This document shows, in pieces, positions 26,072-35,283 of a DNA stretch of 64,000 nt. The notes beneath the pieces are model-generated. The model had not been told where the DNA came from, did not search any database, and worked only from the letters and a program-made list of their open reading frames with translations. Location of the stretch: the NCBI GenBank assembly GCA_019456145.1, contig VRUL01000009.1, forward strand, positions 103,867-167,866, in the 5' to 3' direction. Each line of letters opens with the position of its first letter. Within the stretch, counting starts at the first letter, position 1. The position numbers and the translations under genes were made by a program. The stretch comes from Planctomycetota bacterium. Its GTDB lineage: Bacteria; Planctomycetota; Phycisphaerae; Sedimentisphaerales; Anaerobacaceae.

Positions 26072-26860
26072 ATGGTTTATATATTTGCTGAAGCTACTAC
26101 ACGTATACCTTATACGGCCATCACTATCATATTCATCATCTTGGCTACGGCCGTTGGTGCTTTTATCAGAAGAAGAAGCAGGGATAAATGTCTGAAGGAT
26201 TATTCCCGGAACATGGTGACCCTGGAAGAAACATCCGGCAAGACTATCTGGGGAAAATTGAGGGTGGAAAATACAGGCCTGGAATTTGTTTACCCTACTG
26301 CTCACGAAGATAAACAGGGTCATAATGAGATGAGCTATATTCTGTATAAGCATGAGTATCCGAATATTGCCGCCTTGGTTAGATACCACGACCAGTTAAG
26401 TGAACGAAATAAAAAAGAAAGGGAGAAAGAATTAAAAAGTACCTATCATCCAACAATGCTTCGAAGACTTAAAAGAAAAACAGCAAATATCTTCAAAACG
26501 CTAAGAGATTCGGTGATGGAGGTGGTAAATCTGTTAATCAGTCAGGCTAAGAAAGCCACTCCGGCAGGCGCCGTCCTGAGTTCCCAGGATAAATATGTCT
26601 CACAGATGAAACAGGAATTGATGGGTTCGATGGGGGCTTCCTACGAGCCTTTATTGGAAAGATATATCGGCCACAGGGTTGTGCTTGAGATGATTAAAGG
26701 TGACAAAATAGTTGAATATTGCGGTGTGTTAAAAGAGTATACGGCAGACTTTATTGAAGTTATGGATGTTGATTACGAGGCAAAAGAAGGCCAGCCGGCC
26801 CAAAAGGCCGATTTGGTTGTACCTCGGAAATACGGCGTCATCCGGCATCTCGGAGAATAG
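26072..26860 (+). CDS. membrane-anchored protein of unknown function
   Basis: Protein of 262 residues with one N-terminal hydrophobic helix (about 12-32, YTAITIIFIILATAVGAF) followed by RRRSRDK, so the rest is probably cytoplasmic. Residues 47-75 form a beta-rich segment (VTLEETSGKTIWGKLRVENTGL with EFVYP after it). Residues 95-165 are strongly charged and helical. The C-terminal part (RYIGHRVVLEMIKGDKIVEYCGVLKEYT) could be a small beta-barrel. I do not recognise a family. The start has only a weak GATGGG upstream. There is 200 bp to the next gene. Confidence 0.65.
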   Translation: MVYIFAEATTRIPYTAITIIFIILATAVGAFIRRRSRDKCLKDYSRNMVTLEETSGKTIWGKLRVENTGLEFVYPTAHEDKQGHNEMSYILYKHEYPNIAALVRYHDQLSERNKKEREKELKSTYHPTMLRRLKRKTANIFKTLRDSVMEVVNLLISQAKKATPAGAVLSSQDKYVSQMKQELMGSMGASYEPLLERYIGHRVVLEMIKGDKIVEYCGVLKEYTADFIEVMDVDYEAKEGQPAQKADLVVPRKYGVIRHLGE

Positions 26861-27059
26861 TATCCGGATTGGAACAGAAACTCAATATTAGCAGCCGAAT
26901 AACGGAATTTATGAAATCTCGACTCGCAAAGAAATTCCAATCGGGAGAAGGAAAATTCAATAGAGACCCCTGGGTTGCCGAAGTATAATTGGGAGGTTAC
27001 AAAAGTCTGGATTTGGATAAACTGTACGTTCTATAAATCGGTTTAATTGGAGAAATCAG

Positions 27060-27488
27060 ATGAAACGATATATTTTGACTATGGTCCTGGCGGCTATGTT
27101 TGCCCCGGCAGTGGTGTTTTCTGAGGAAAACGAGCCGCAGGAAAACCCCGAGTACCAGATGGAAATGCGCAATATGGAGATGGAACTGGAGCAGCGCGAT
27201 GCGGAAATGGGCTTCCAGCGGAATATGCGGGAGCTTGAGTTGGAGGAACGCAAGATTGAACTGGAGCGCCTGCGAAGAGGACATAAGCACAGATCGCATA
27301 AGAAGCATCCATTACTGTTGTTGGTCCTGGTTGTACATATCCTTTTGGCGGTTTGGGTGTACCAGGATATACGGAAGCGGAACGCCGGGTCCGGGATATG
27401 GATAGTGATTGCGTTTTTGGCCGGCCTGATCGGTGTCTTGGTATACGCTGTCGTTCGGCTCGGGGATAACGACAAAAAGAAAGCATAA
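27060..27488 (+). CDS. exported coiled-coil protein with two C-terminal membrane helices
   Basis: Protein of 142 residues: signal peptide (1-21, LTMVLAAMFAPAVVFS), then a Met/Glu/Arg-rich heptad region at residues 30-75 (MEMRNMEMELEQRDAEM onward) that should form a coiled coil, a basic His/Lys linker (RRGHKHRSHKKH, 77-88), and two hydrophobic helices at about 89-104 and 115-131. The layout of the two helices, with WVYQDIRKRN between them, resembles small PLDc_N-like membrane proteins. The SD GGAG precedes the ATG. Function unknown. Confidence 0.65.
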   Translation: MKRYILTMVLAAMFAPAVVFSEENEPQENPEYQMEMRNMEMELEQRDAEMGFQRNMRELELEERKIELERLRRGHKHRSHKKHPLLLLVLVVHILLAVWVYQDIRKRNAGSGIWIVIAFLAGLIGVLVYAVVRLGDNDKKKA

Positions 27489-27575
27489 GCAGCGTTAATC
27501 GTTTTTTATGAAATGGCTGCTGCCATTTAAGATTCTTCGCTGCGCCCATAATGACAGGGGAAAAAACCGTAAAAA

Positions 27576-28454
27576 GTGGCTGGCAAGGTTTATATAGGGA
27601 TAGCAGGCTGGTCATATCCGGATTGGAAAGGGATTGTATATACCCGGCCGGGGATTGACCAGCTTGAATACGTAAGCGGATTCGTCGATTGTATTGAGAT
27701 TAACAGCACTTTTTACCGCCCGCCCTCTGAGAAAAATTCAACATCATGGCTTAAAAGAACGTCACAGCGGCAGGGATTTTTCTTTACAGCAAAGCTCAAT
27801 CGAGACTTTACCCATGAAGGCAAAATAGATGCTGAAATGGTAAAGCAGTTTCATACAGGTTTTGGGCCTTTGCTCGAAGCTAATAAATTAAAACATCTGC
27901 TGGTTCAATTCCGTTACGACTTTACTGATTGCAAAGATAACCGCCGGCTCTTGACGCAGATTGCAAAAAATTTCTCCGACGCGTTTAATCTGGCCGTAGA
28001 GGTAAGGCATAAATCATGGCAGCAGGAAGATGCGCTGAGGTTTTTGGAAGGGCTTGGCGTGTCGGTTTGCAACCTTGATTATCCAACCACTTACAATTCA
28101 TTCGATATGCAGCACTGCACCATAGGTAAATATGGCTATTTTCGATTGCACGGCAGAAATGAAGAAAAATGGTTCAGCAAATCTTCCAGAGATGAAACTT
28201 ACGATTACTATTACAACAGCGATGAGCTTGCCCAAATAAAACAAAGAATCGATAAACTGGCTAATGCCTTTGAAACCCTTACGATCATCACTAACAACCA
28301 TTATCGGGGTGCTGAGCTTGCCAATGCACTCGAATTAAAGGCGTTACTGAGCGGTCAAAAGCAGCCTGTCCCGGAAGGTTTACTAAAAGCCTATCCGAAT
28401 CTGGCAAGAATTGTCATCGAAGCTGATAACTCCCAAATTCTGTTTGGAGACTGA
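27576..28454 (+). CDS. DUF72 (YecE-like) protein
   Basis: Cytoplasmic protein of 292 residues with a TIM-barrel fold of unknown function. Family marks are IGIAGWSYPDWKG at the N-terminus, YVSGFVDCIEINSTFYRPPSE, FFFTAKLNRDFTHEG, LLVQFRYDF and AVEVRHKSW, then YGYFRLHGRNE and ITNNHYRGAELANALEL at the C-terminus. The GTG start has no strong ribosome-binding site. The cupin gene starts two bases after its stop, so both are surely cotranscribed. Confidence 0.9.
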   Translation: MAGKVYIGIAGWSYPDWKGIVYTRPGIDQLEYVSGFVDCIEINSTFYRPPSEKNSTSWLKRTSQRQGFFFTAKLNRDFTHEGKIDAEMVKQFHTGFGPLLEANKLKHLLVQFRYDFTDCKDNRRLLTQIAKNFSDAFNLAVEVRHKSWQQEDALRFLEGLGVSVCNLDYPTTYNSFDMQHCTIGKYGYFRLHGRNEEKWFSKSSRDETYDYYYNSDELAQIKQRIDKLANAFETLTIITNNHYRGAELANALELKALLSGQKQPVPEGLLKAYPNLARIVIEADNSQILFGD

Positions 28455-28456
28455 TT

Positions 28457-28822
28457 ATGTTCTTAAAAAACTTGAAGGACTGCAAAGAAGTTATCGCAGG
28501 TGATGGTTCAATGTTGCGTGAGCTTCTGCACCCCGAAAAAGCTGATTTACAAATTCGTTACAGCCTGGCTCATGCAAAAGTCCCCGCCGGCCGGGCAACT
28601 AAGCCGCATAAACTAAAAGCTTCTGAGGTATACTACATAATGGCCGGGCATGGCTTGATGCATATAGATAAAGAATCTTTCGAAGTTAATCCTGAATCTG
28701 CTGTTTACATTCCACCGGGGGCGAGGCAATATATAGAAAATACCGGTGATTCTGATTTGATATTTTTATGCATCGTGGACCCAGCGTGGCGAAAAGAAGA
28801 TGAGGAGATTTTCGATAGTTGA
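28457..28822 (+). CDS. small cupin protein
   Basis: Single-domain cupin of 121 residues. Motif 1 is KPHKLKASEVYYIMAGHGLMHI (His51 and Glu57 as possible metal ligands), motif 2 is PESAVYIPPGARQYIENTG, where the usual motif-2 His is replaced by Gln. The metal site may therefore be incomplete. It follows the DUF72 gene by two bases. Cupins of this size often bind or isomerise small sugars or acids; no substrate can be named. Confidence 0.85.
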   Translation: MFLKNLKDCKEVIAGDGSMLRELLHPEKADLQIRYSLAHAKVPAGRATKPHKLKASEVYYIMAGHGLMHIDKESFEVNPESAVYIPPGARQYIENTGDSDLIFLCIVDPAWRKEDEEIFDS

Positions 28823-28865
28823 GTATTTTTGTTTATAGTATTTAGCGTTTAGGATTTGTCGTTCT

Positions 28866-30338
28866 ATGCCGACTCCGACTTTGGTTACATTTATTGTCTA
28901 TTTTGTATTGCTGCTGTGTATCGGATTTTATTTTTATCGAAAGTCGGTAAGCATAGAGGACTATCTGTTAGGTGGGCGCGGCATGGGGGCCTGGGTGACG
29001 GCCCTTTCGGCACAGGCCAGCGACATGAGCGGCTGGCTGCTGATGGGTCTTCCCGGAGCGATTTACCTGGGAGGCATGGCAAGCGTCTGGATAGCGATAG
29101 GCCTTTTCGCAGGGACGGTCCTGAACTGGAAGATGGTCTCAGGTCGGCTTAGGGTTTATACGCAGAAGACCGATACCATAACACTGCCCTGTTTTTTTGA
29201 GCAGCGATTCGGCGACCCGACCGGACTTTTGCGCGTGGTTTCGGCGATAATTATTTTGATTTTTTTCACAATATACGCATCATCCGGGCTGGTCGCGGCG
29301 GGAAAACTCTTTGAATCCATTTTCGATAAGGTTCAATACCAGCAAGCGGTAATCATAGGGGCGGCGATAATCATTACTTATACTTTTTTAGGTGGTTTTT
29401 TGGCCGTGTGCTGGACCGACCTGTTCCAGGGTGCGCTTATGGTATTAGCTTTGATAATAGTGCCGGCAGTCGCATATCTAAAGGTCGGCGGCATGGATGC
29501 CATAAGCGGGGCAATGGAATTGAAAGAGATATCGACCAGTATGCTGCCGGCAAAGGGGACAACGGGGCTCTTGGCGATTGTATCGATGATGGCCTGGGGC
29601 CTGGGCTATTTCGGACAGCCGCATATCCTGACGAGATTTATGAGTGTCAAATCAGTAGGCAAGCTTTCCGAATCGATGACCATAGCCATCGTTTGGGTCT
29701 TTATCTCGCTGGGCGGGGCGGTCATTGTCGGCTTCGTCGGCATAGGCATGTTTGATAATTTAACCGGCGGTGAAGAAGAAAAGGTCTTTATCTATATGAT
29801 AGGCAAGGTCATGCACCCCTGGCTCGCGGGTGTAATGCTCGCGGCCATTCTCTCGGCTATCATGTCAACCATTGATTCCCAGCTCTTGGTTTCTTCTTCG
29901 GCATTGACTGAAGACTTCTACCGGAAAGCGATAAAGAGAGACGCGACCGAAAAAGAGATTATTCTTGTCGGAAGAATCTGCGTAATCATAATTTCAGTCA
30001 TAGCTTTAATCCTGGCGCTACGGCCAAGTGACACAATCCTCGGCATAGTAGCGTACGCCTGGGGCGGCTTCGGGGCGGCATTTGGACCCCTGGTGCTTTT
30101 TGGGCTGTTTTCAAGAAAGACTGGTTGGCAAGCGGCTTTAGCAGGGATGGTGACCGGGACCGTGGTTCTTGTAGTATGGAAGCAGGTCGGCCTGGGCGAA
30201 TATATGTATGAAATCGTCCCCGGTTTTATCGCTAATTGTATGACGATTTTTTTAGTCAACATTGCCATCGGGCAAAAAGACCAAAAGATATTAAGACAAT
30301 ATCAAGATGTCGTCAGAGTTGTTCATGGAAAAGAATGA
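28866..30338 (+). CDS. putP: sodium/proline symporter-type SSS transporter
   Basis: Inner-membrane sodium:solute symporter of 490 residues with about 13 helices. Close to PutP: SIEDYLLGGRGMGAWVTALSAQASDMSGWLLMG near the N-terminus, LPCFFEQRFGD, YTFLGGFLAVCWTDLFQG and the sodium-site helix AILSAIMSTIDSQLLVSSSALTED. These match sodium/proline symporters better than sugar or pantothenate symporters. Proline is the likely substrate. It begins 43 bp after the cupin gene; no proline dehydrogenase gene is nearby. Confidence 0.88.
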   Translation: MPTPTLVTFIVYFVLLLCIGFYFYRKSVSIEDYLLGGRGMGAWVTALSAQASDMSGWLLMGLPGAIYLGGMASVWIAIGLFAGTVLNWKMVSGRLRVYTQKTDTITLPCFFEQRFGDPTGLLRVVSAIIILIFFTIYASSGLVAAGKLFESIFDKVQYQQAVIIGAAIIITYTFLGGFLAVCWTDLFQGALMVLALIIVPAVAYLKVGGMDAISGAMELKEISTSMLPAKGTTGLLAIVSMMAWGLGYFGQPHILTRFMSVKSVGKLSESMTIAIVWVFISLGGAVIVGFVGIGMFDNLTGGEEEKVFIYMIGKVMHPWLAGVMLAAILSAIMSTIDSQLLVSSSALTEDFYRKAIKRDATEKEIILVGRICVIIISVIALILALRPSDTILGIVAYAWGGFGAAFGPLVLFGLFSRKTGWQAALAGMVTGTVVLVVWKQVGLGEYMYEIVPGFIANCMTIFLVNIAIGQKDQKILRQYQDVVRVVHGKE

Positions 30339-30384
30339 TTTTAGTTTCGATGCAGGATTAACATTTATTGAGGTTTAAGAAGAT

Positions 30385-30993
30385 ATGAGCAGAAAAGCAG
30401 TTGATGTTGTGTTATTGCCGGATGAGGCGATGACAGACAGGACCATTGAAGTAAACGCTGAATTGGTAAAAAGATTCGGCAACGAAATTGAGTTGAATAA
30501 AGATAGTTGCCTGCCCCACATCTCATTAGCTATGGGCTGTATTGAAGAAGCTGACATTGTCCATGTTGAGAAAGTGTTAGAGGAGATTACAGAAGAAACT
30601 TCATTAGGTAATTTGAAAATTGTTGGTATTCGGATTTCAGGAAATTCCAAAGGCCAAAAAGCATCTGTCTTTGAGGTGGAAAAAACAAAGGAACTTCAGT
30701 CGCTCCATGAAAAGGTTATGGGCAAACTTACGCCATATTTAAGCACCGACGTAACCGAAGATATGATATATGGTGGCCGGGAGGTTGCTGAATCGACCTT
30801 GCTGTGGATAAAGAACTATCGCGAAAACTCAAGTTTCGAGAATTTTTTCCCTCACGTAACAATTGGTTATGGCCAGATAGAAAACCACTCGTTCCCGATT
30901 ACCTTTGCCCCTTCAGAGCTTGCTTTATGTCACTTGGGAAATCATTGCACCTGCAGGAAGGTTATTGTCTCAAAGAAACTTAAAGGCCCATAG
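30385..30993 (+). CDS. 2H phosphoesterase family protein
   Basis: Cytoplasmic protein of 202 residues with the two H-x-T/S motifs of the 2H (2',5' RNA ligase-like) phosphoesterases: PHISLAMG with His45 and PHVTIGYG with His157, about 110 residues apart as expected. Members hydrolyse cyclic phosphates on RNA ends or nucleotides; the substrate here is unknown. It starts 46 bp after the symporter gene. Confidence 0.8.
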   Translation: MSRKAVDVVLLPDEAMTDRTIEVNAELVKRFGNEIELNKDSCLPHISLAMGCIEEADIVHVEKVLEEITEETSLGNLKIVGIRISGNSKGQKASVFEVEKTKELQSLHEKVMGKLTPYLSTDVTEDMIYGGREVAESTLLWIKNYRENSSFENFFPHVTIGYGQIENHSFPITFAPSELALCHLGNHCTCRKVIVSKKLKGP

Positions 30994-31285
30994 AAGCGTT
31001 TTTCAAATTGTATCTGCGGATTCAGGCAGGGGGGATTGTTCTGTGTAGTCGGTAATATTTATGGAGCCAGTCAAATTGGCCAAACTACGGAGCATAAGCT
31101 GACTTTTTCAACGGTATGATGCCCCTAATTTCCCCAAAATTCGCTTGACATCACGGACTCAGATTGTAATAATACCATCTTAATTGAGCCAATTGCGTGA
31201 GGATGGGCTATTGGTGTCAATGCTTTCAGGAAAATGCCCGAAAACTCGATTTCTGAGACTATATTCTTAACTGAAAGGGAGAAAA

Positions 31286-33097
31286 ATGAATACAATTTGT
31301 AATACACGCCGTGATTTTCTCAGGCACTCGATGTACTTTGGTGCCGCTGCGATTACCGCTGGATCTCTGGGTAGGGCACTGACCATGGCTGGCAACCGGC
31401 CCGGTTCGAAGATGAAACTGGGTCTGGTTACCTACCAGTGGGGCAAGGATTGGGATCTGCCCACACTAATTGCCAACTGCGAAACATCCAGGGTGCTGGG
31501 CGTTGAGCTGCGAACCCAGCATAAACACGGTGTCGAATCGCACCTCAATGCCCAACAAAGGCGCGATGTGAAGAAACGCTTCGACGACAGCCCCGTTGAG
31601 CTGGTGGGCCTGGGCACCAACTTTGCCTTTCACCACACTGACCCTGCAAGGCTCCAAAGAGACATTGAAGGTGCAAAGCAGTACTTAAAGCTCAGCCGTG
31701 ACGTAGGCGGCTCCGGTGTGAAGGTCAAGCCCAATGATCTGCCTAAGAACGTACCGCACGAAAAGACAATCGAGCAAATCGGCATCTCACTCAATAAACT
31801 GGGCCGGTTTGGCGCAGACTACGGCCAGCAAGTTCGTCTGGAGGTCCACGGCGCGTGTTCGCCTTTACCGATTATCAAGGCGATTATGGATGTGGCAGAC
31901 CATCCCAACGTCGGTGTCTGCTGGAACTGCAATTCCCAGGACCTCCAGGGCCAAGGATTAGAGCACAACTTCAACCTTGTCAAGGACCGATTTAGTGATA
32001 TCGTTCATATTCGCGAACTAAACATCGGCAGCTATCCCTATCAGGAGCTGATGAATCTGTTTGTCGGAGTGGACTACGCTGGGTGGATACTGCTGGAAGC
32101 ACGCACGAATCCGAAGGACAGGGTAAAAGCGCTGGCCGAGCAGCGGCAGGTTTTTGGGCAGATGGTGGCAAAGGCACAGGCCGGCGGCATCAAGCGAGGG
32201 CAGGGGGTAAAGATTGTCAAAGCGGACAAAAAACTGAAGGTTGAGATCAACGGCAAACTTTTCACAGAGTACAACTACCAGGACGTTCCGCGTCCGTTTT
32301 TCTATCCCGTGATTGGGCCGACGGGTGTTCCGATCATCCGTCACTATCCGATGAATCCGGATTTAGACAAAGGCGGCGACAAGAAGGACCACGTACACCA
32401 TCGCAGCCTGTGGTTTACACATGGTGAGGTAAATGGGCAGGATTTCTGGGGCGAGGGCGGCAGGTCCGGCAAAATTGTCCATGAAAAGTTCGACAAGATT
32501 ACATCCGGCCGGGATGTTGGTATCATTCAGTCACGCAACAAATGGGTTGCACGCGACGGCAAAGTCATCTGCACGGACACGAGGACACATAGATTCTACA
32601 ATCGCCCCGATGGACAGATGATGGACTTTGAGATAACGTTCCACGCCTCTCAAGGCAAGGTGGTCCTGGGCGATACAAAGGAAGGTTCGATGGCGATACG
32701 GTTAGCGCCGACGATGCGGGTTGAAGGAAAAGTCGGTAAGGGACATATTATCAATAGCGAGGGACATCGTGACGGCGCTGCATGGGGCAAGCGTGCTGCA
32801 TGGTGCGATTACTACGGTCCGGTGAATGGCGATATAGTAGGCGTGGCTATCTTCGACCATCCGAAGAATCCGAAACATCCCACATGGTGGCACGTTCGCA
32901 CTTACGGACTCTTTACGGCCAATCCCTTCGGTGTGCATAATTTCGAGAACAAGCCCAAAGGAACGGGTGATATTACGATACAGGCTGGCGAGAGTCTGAC
33001 GTTTAGGTACAGATTCTATTTCCATAAGGGCGATGCAAAACAGGCCCAGGTTGCAAAGCATTACCGACAATATGCTGCAACCAAGCCCGTAAAATGA
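31286..33097 (+). CDS. Tat-exported TIM-barrel / DUF6807 (PmoA-like) fusion protein
   Basis: Protein of 603 residues that joins two families usually found apart. Residues 8-34 are a Tat signal (TRRDFLRHSMYFGAAA). Residues 43-300 look like the AP-endonuclease-2 / xylose-isomerase-type TIM barrel of sugar isomerases and epimerases (KLGLVTYQWGKDW, VRLEVHGACSPLPIIK, VGVCWNCNSQD). Residues 318-600 match DUF6807 (PmoA family): RPFFYPVIGPTGVPIIRHYP, HVHHRSLWFTHGEVNGQDFW and HPTWWHVRTYGLFTANPFG. DUF6807 proteins occur in sugar-degrading loci of Bacteroidetes and Planctomycetes; their activity is unknown. SD AAGGGAG. The Gfo/Idh/MocA gene follows 76 bp later. Confidence 0.85.
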   Translation: MNTICNTRRDFLRHSMYFGAAAITAGSLGRALTMAGNRPGSKMKLGLVTYQWGKDWDLPTLIANCETSRVLGVELRTQHKHGVESHLNAQQRRDVKKRFDDSPVELVGLGTNFAFHHTDPARLQRDIEGAKQYLKLSRDVGGSGVKVKPNDLPKNVPHEKTIEQIGISLNKLGRFGADYGQQVRLEVHGACSPLPIIKAIMDVADHPNVGVCWNCNSQDLQGQGLEHNFNLVKDRFSDIVHIRELNIGSYPYQELMNLFVGVDYAGWILLEARTNPKDRVKALAEQRQVFGQMVAKAQAGGIKRGQGVKIVKADKKLKVEINGKLFTEYNYQDVPRPFFYPVIGPTGVPIIRHYPMNPDLDKGGDKKDHVHHRSLWFTHGEVNGQDFWGEGGRSGKIVHEKFDKITSGRDVGIIQSRNKWVARDGKVICTDTRTHRFYNRPDGQMMDFEITFHASQGKVVLGDTKEGSMAIRLAPTMRVEGKVGKGHIINSEGHRDGAAWGKRAAWCDYYGPVNGDIVGVAIFDHPKNPKHPTWWHVRTYGLFTANPFGVHNFENKPKGTGDITIQAGESLTFRYRFYFHKGDAKQAQVAKHYRQYAATKPVK

Positions 33098-33173
33098 TTG
33101 ACACAGAGCCGATTCCAGGATATCCTGGATAAGACTATTGTAAAACTGAATAAAGGAAAGGTAGGGAAGTATT

Positions 33174-34634
33174 ATGAGTAGACTTACTCGTCGCGATTTT
33201 ATCAAAGGTTCGATGGCTGTCGGTGCAACGTTGGCATTGGCCCCGCACTCCCGCGTGCTTGGTGCCAACAACGACATTCGCATAGGCGTCATTGGTGTGG
33301 GAGGCCAGGGAGGCGGCCACATGGGTTATTTTCACAAGATCCCCGGCGTCCGCCTTGTGGCGATTTGTGATGCAGATCAAGCGCATATCGACAAAAGGGC
33401 GAAGGCCTTTGAGACGAAAAATAACGTCAAACTCAAAACCTATGTTGATGTTCGAAAAATGCTCGACGACAAGGAGATCGATGCCGTCACCACCGCGACT
33501 CCCAACCACTGGCATTCGCTGATATCAATATGGGCCTGCCAGGCCGGCAAAGATATGTATTGCGAAAAGCCCGTCTCGCATAACGTCTGGGAAGGCCGGA
33601 AGATTGTCGAAGCCGCCAGAAAATATAACCGAATCGTCCAGACCGGCACACAGAAACGCTCCGACGAGGGATTAATGGAAGCCTTCGAGTATATGCAGAA
33701 GGGCAACATCGGCAAAATCAAAGTCTCACGCGGTTTCTGCTACAAACCCCGCTACCGTGGAAACGGCATTGTTAACGGCACAAATGGACCTAATCCCACC
33801 CCGGAGGGCCTGGACTATAATCTGTGGTGCGGACCAGCCGAGATGAAGCCACTGCGAAGAAAGCAATTGCACTATAAATGGCACTGGGTCTGGAACACAG
33901 GCTGTGGCGATCTCGGCAACCAGGGAATCCACGAAATGGACCTGGCACGATGGGCTTTGAACGACCCGAAGCTCGCGCCGCGTGTGTGCAGCATCGGAGG
34001 ACGGTTTGCCGTTGGGGATGCAGGCGAAACCGCCAATACACAAATCGTGTATCTCGATTACAAGCCCGCTCCACTGGTCTTCGAAGTGCGTGGCTTGCCT
34101 CGCAAGAAGGGCGATTCCTCGATGGACCACTACCGCGGCACACGCGTCGGAATGGTCGTCGAATGCGAGAATGGCTACTTCGTTGGCGGAGGCGGCGGAG
34201 GCTGGGTATACGACAATAACGACCAAAAGGTAAAGCAGTTCAAAGGCGGCGGCGGGGGCGGACACCACCGAAACTTCATAAAGGCGGTACGCAGCAGAAA
34301 AGTCAGCGACCTGAACGCCGATATCGAAAAAGGGCACTTCTCCAGCGCCCTCTGCCACATGGGCAACGTCTCCTACCTGCTCGGCAAGAAGATGTCTGTG
34401 GACGAAATCAGGAATGCTATTGGCGGCAACGCTGTTTTGATGGAATCCTTCGAACGCATGCTCGAACATCTCAATGCCAATGAGGTGGACCTGGCCAAAG
34501 AGCCCATCACCATGGGACCGATGCTCACGATGAATCAGCAGACCGAGAAGTTCACGGGCGAGCTTAGCGATATGGCTAATATGTACGTAAAGCGTAACTA
34601 CCGCGAGCCGTTCGTGGTACCCGAGAAAGTCTGA
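33174..34634 (+). CDS. Tat-exported Gfo/Idh/MocA family oxidoreductase
   Basis: Protein of 486 residues with a Tat signal (TRRDFIKGSMAVGATLAL) and a Rossmann nucleotide-binding start (RIGVIGVGGQGGGHMGYF). MYCEKPVSHNVWEGRKIVEAA is the EKP motif of the family; the C-terminal part (NTGCGDLGNQGIHEMDLARWAL) is the alpha/beta substrate domain with the expected HxxD-like sequence. Two Gly runs (GGGGGG at about residues 340 and 359) are unusual and may be flexible loops. Members dehydrogenate or epimerise sugars with tightly bound NAD(P). Export by Tat, in folded form with cofactor, is usual in this phylum. It probably works with the upstream fusion protein. Confidence 0.92.
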   Translation: MSRLTRRDFIKGSMAVGATLALAPHSRVLGANNDIRIGVIGVGGQGGGHMGYFHKIPGVRLVAICDADQAHIDKRAKAFETKNNVKLKTYVDVRKMLDDKEIDAVTTATPNHWHSLISIWACQAGKDMYCEKPVSHNVWEGRKIVEAARKYNRIVQTGTQKRSDEGLMEAFEYMQKGNIGKIKVSRGFCYKPRYRGNGIVNGTNGPNPTPEGLDYNLWCGPAEMKPLRRKQLHYKWHWVWNTGCGDLGNQGIHEMDLARWALNDPKLAPRVCSIGGRFAVGDAGETANTQIVYLDYKPAPLVFEVRGLPRKKGDSSMDHYRGTRVGMVVECENGYFVGGGGGGWVYDNNDQKVKQFKGGGGGGHHRNFIKAVRSRKVSDLNADIEKGHFSSALCHMGNVSYLLGKKMSVDEIRNAIGGNAVLMESFERMLEHLNANEVDLAKEPITMGPMLTMNQQTEKFTGELSDMANMYVKRNYREPFVVPEKV

Positions 34635-34797
34635 CAAAAATCGTGTCGTGTGAACGTGACCCTTGTTAGGGATTATCGGCGGTGGAGCTTCTTTGTCATT
34701 CTCCAGCCATTAGGGTGAGCCTATGCTCAAGAAAGGCCGGGTGATAAGCTTAGGCCCTATGAAAAGCTGCGTTGACTGTGTCGTTTGGAGGTAGCGA

Positions 34798-35283
34798 ATG
34801 AGCGGTAAATTTAAATCACGCACAAGTTGGCGTCAAAAGCTGGAAAATCACCCCGAAGGTCTGCCTAAAGTCGTCAATGGCCCTGCGAAGTGGGAAAAAC
34901 GCTTCGGCGGTAGAAGAGTCCTTGTCCCGACACCTCTGCTTGTTGACGGCTTAATTAGAAAGGTCAGGAAAGGAAAGCTCGTCACTGTAGGACAAATCAG
35001 AGAACAGCTTGCAAACCAGTTCAAGGCAGACTCAACCTGTCCCCTCACCACCGGCATTTTCATTCGCATTTCCGCTGAAGCCGCCGAGGAGGACCTCCGG
35101 GCCGGGAAAAAACGCATAACACCTTACTGGCGAGTAGTTAAAACCGACGGCAGTTTGAATCCCAAACTCCCCGGAGGTGCTAAAGCCCAGGCTGCACACC
35201 TAAGAGCCGAAGGACATAAAATTGCTGTCGCCAAAGGCAAAAAACCGCCCAAAGTAAAAGATTTTGAAAAAGCCTTAGTGTAA
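34798..35283 (+). CDS. MGMT-family DNA-binding protein lacking the catalytic cysteine
   Basis: Cytoplasmic protein of 161 residues. VPTPLLVDGLIRKVRKGKLV followed by TVGQIREQLA and the ITPYWRVVKTDGSLNPKLPGG segment match the C-terminal domain of O6-methylguanine-DNA methyltransferase. Where MGMT has P-C-H-R-V the sequence has P-Y-W-R-V (Tyr110), so it cannot accept a methyl group. This is the alkyltransferase-like arrangement, which in other organisms flags alkylated guanine for nucleotide excision repair. The C-terminal tail is Lys-rich (AKGKKPPKVKDF). It has its own GGAGG site and no cotranscribed repair gene. Confidence 0.8.
   Translation: MSGKFKSRTSWRQKLENHPEGLPKVVNGPAKWEKRFGGRRVLVPTPLLVDGLIRKVRKGKLVTVGQIREQLANQFKADSTCPLTTGIFIRISAEAAEEDLRAGKKRITPYWRVVKTDGSLNPKLPGGAKAQAAHLRAEGHKIAVAKGKKPPKVKDFEKALV

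Noticed and set aside
34190..34262. Gly-codon-rich stretch in the Gfo/Idh/MocA gene as a sequencing error
   Set aside because: The frame stays intact on both sides and the conserved H-x-R-N-F segment follows, so it reads as a genuine flexible loop.
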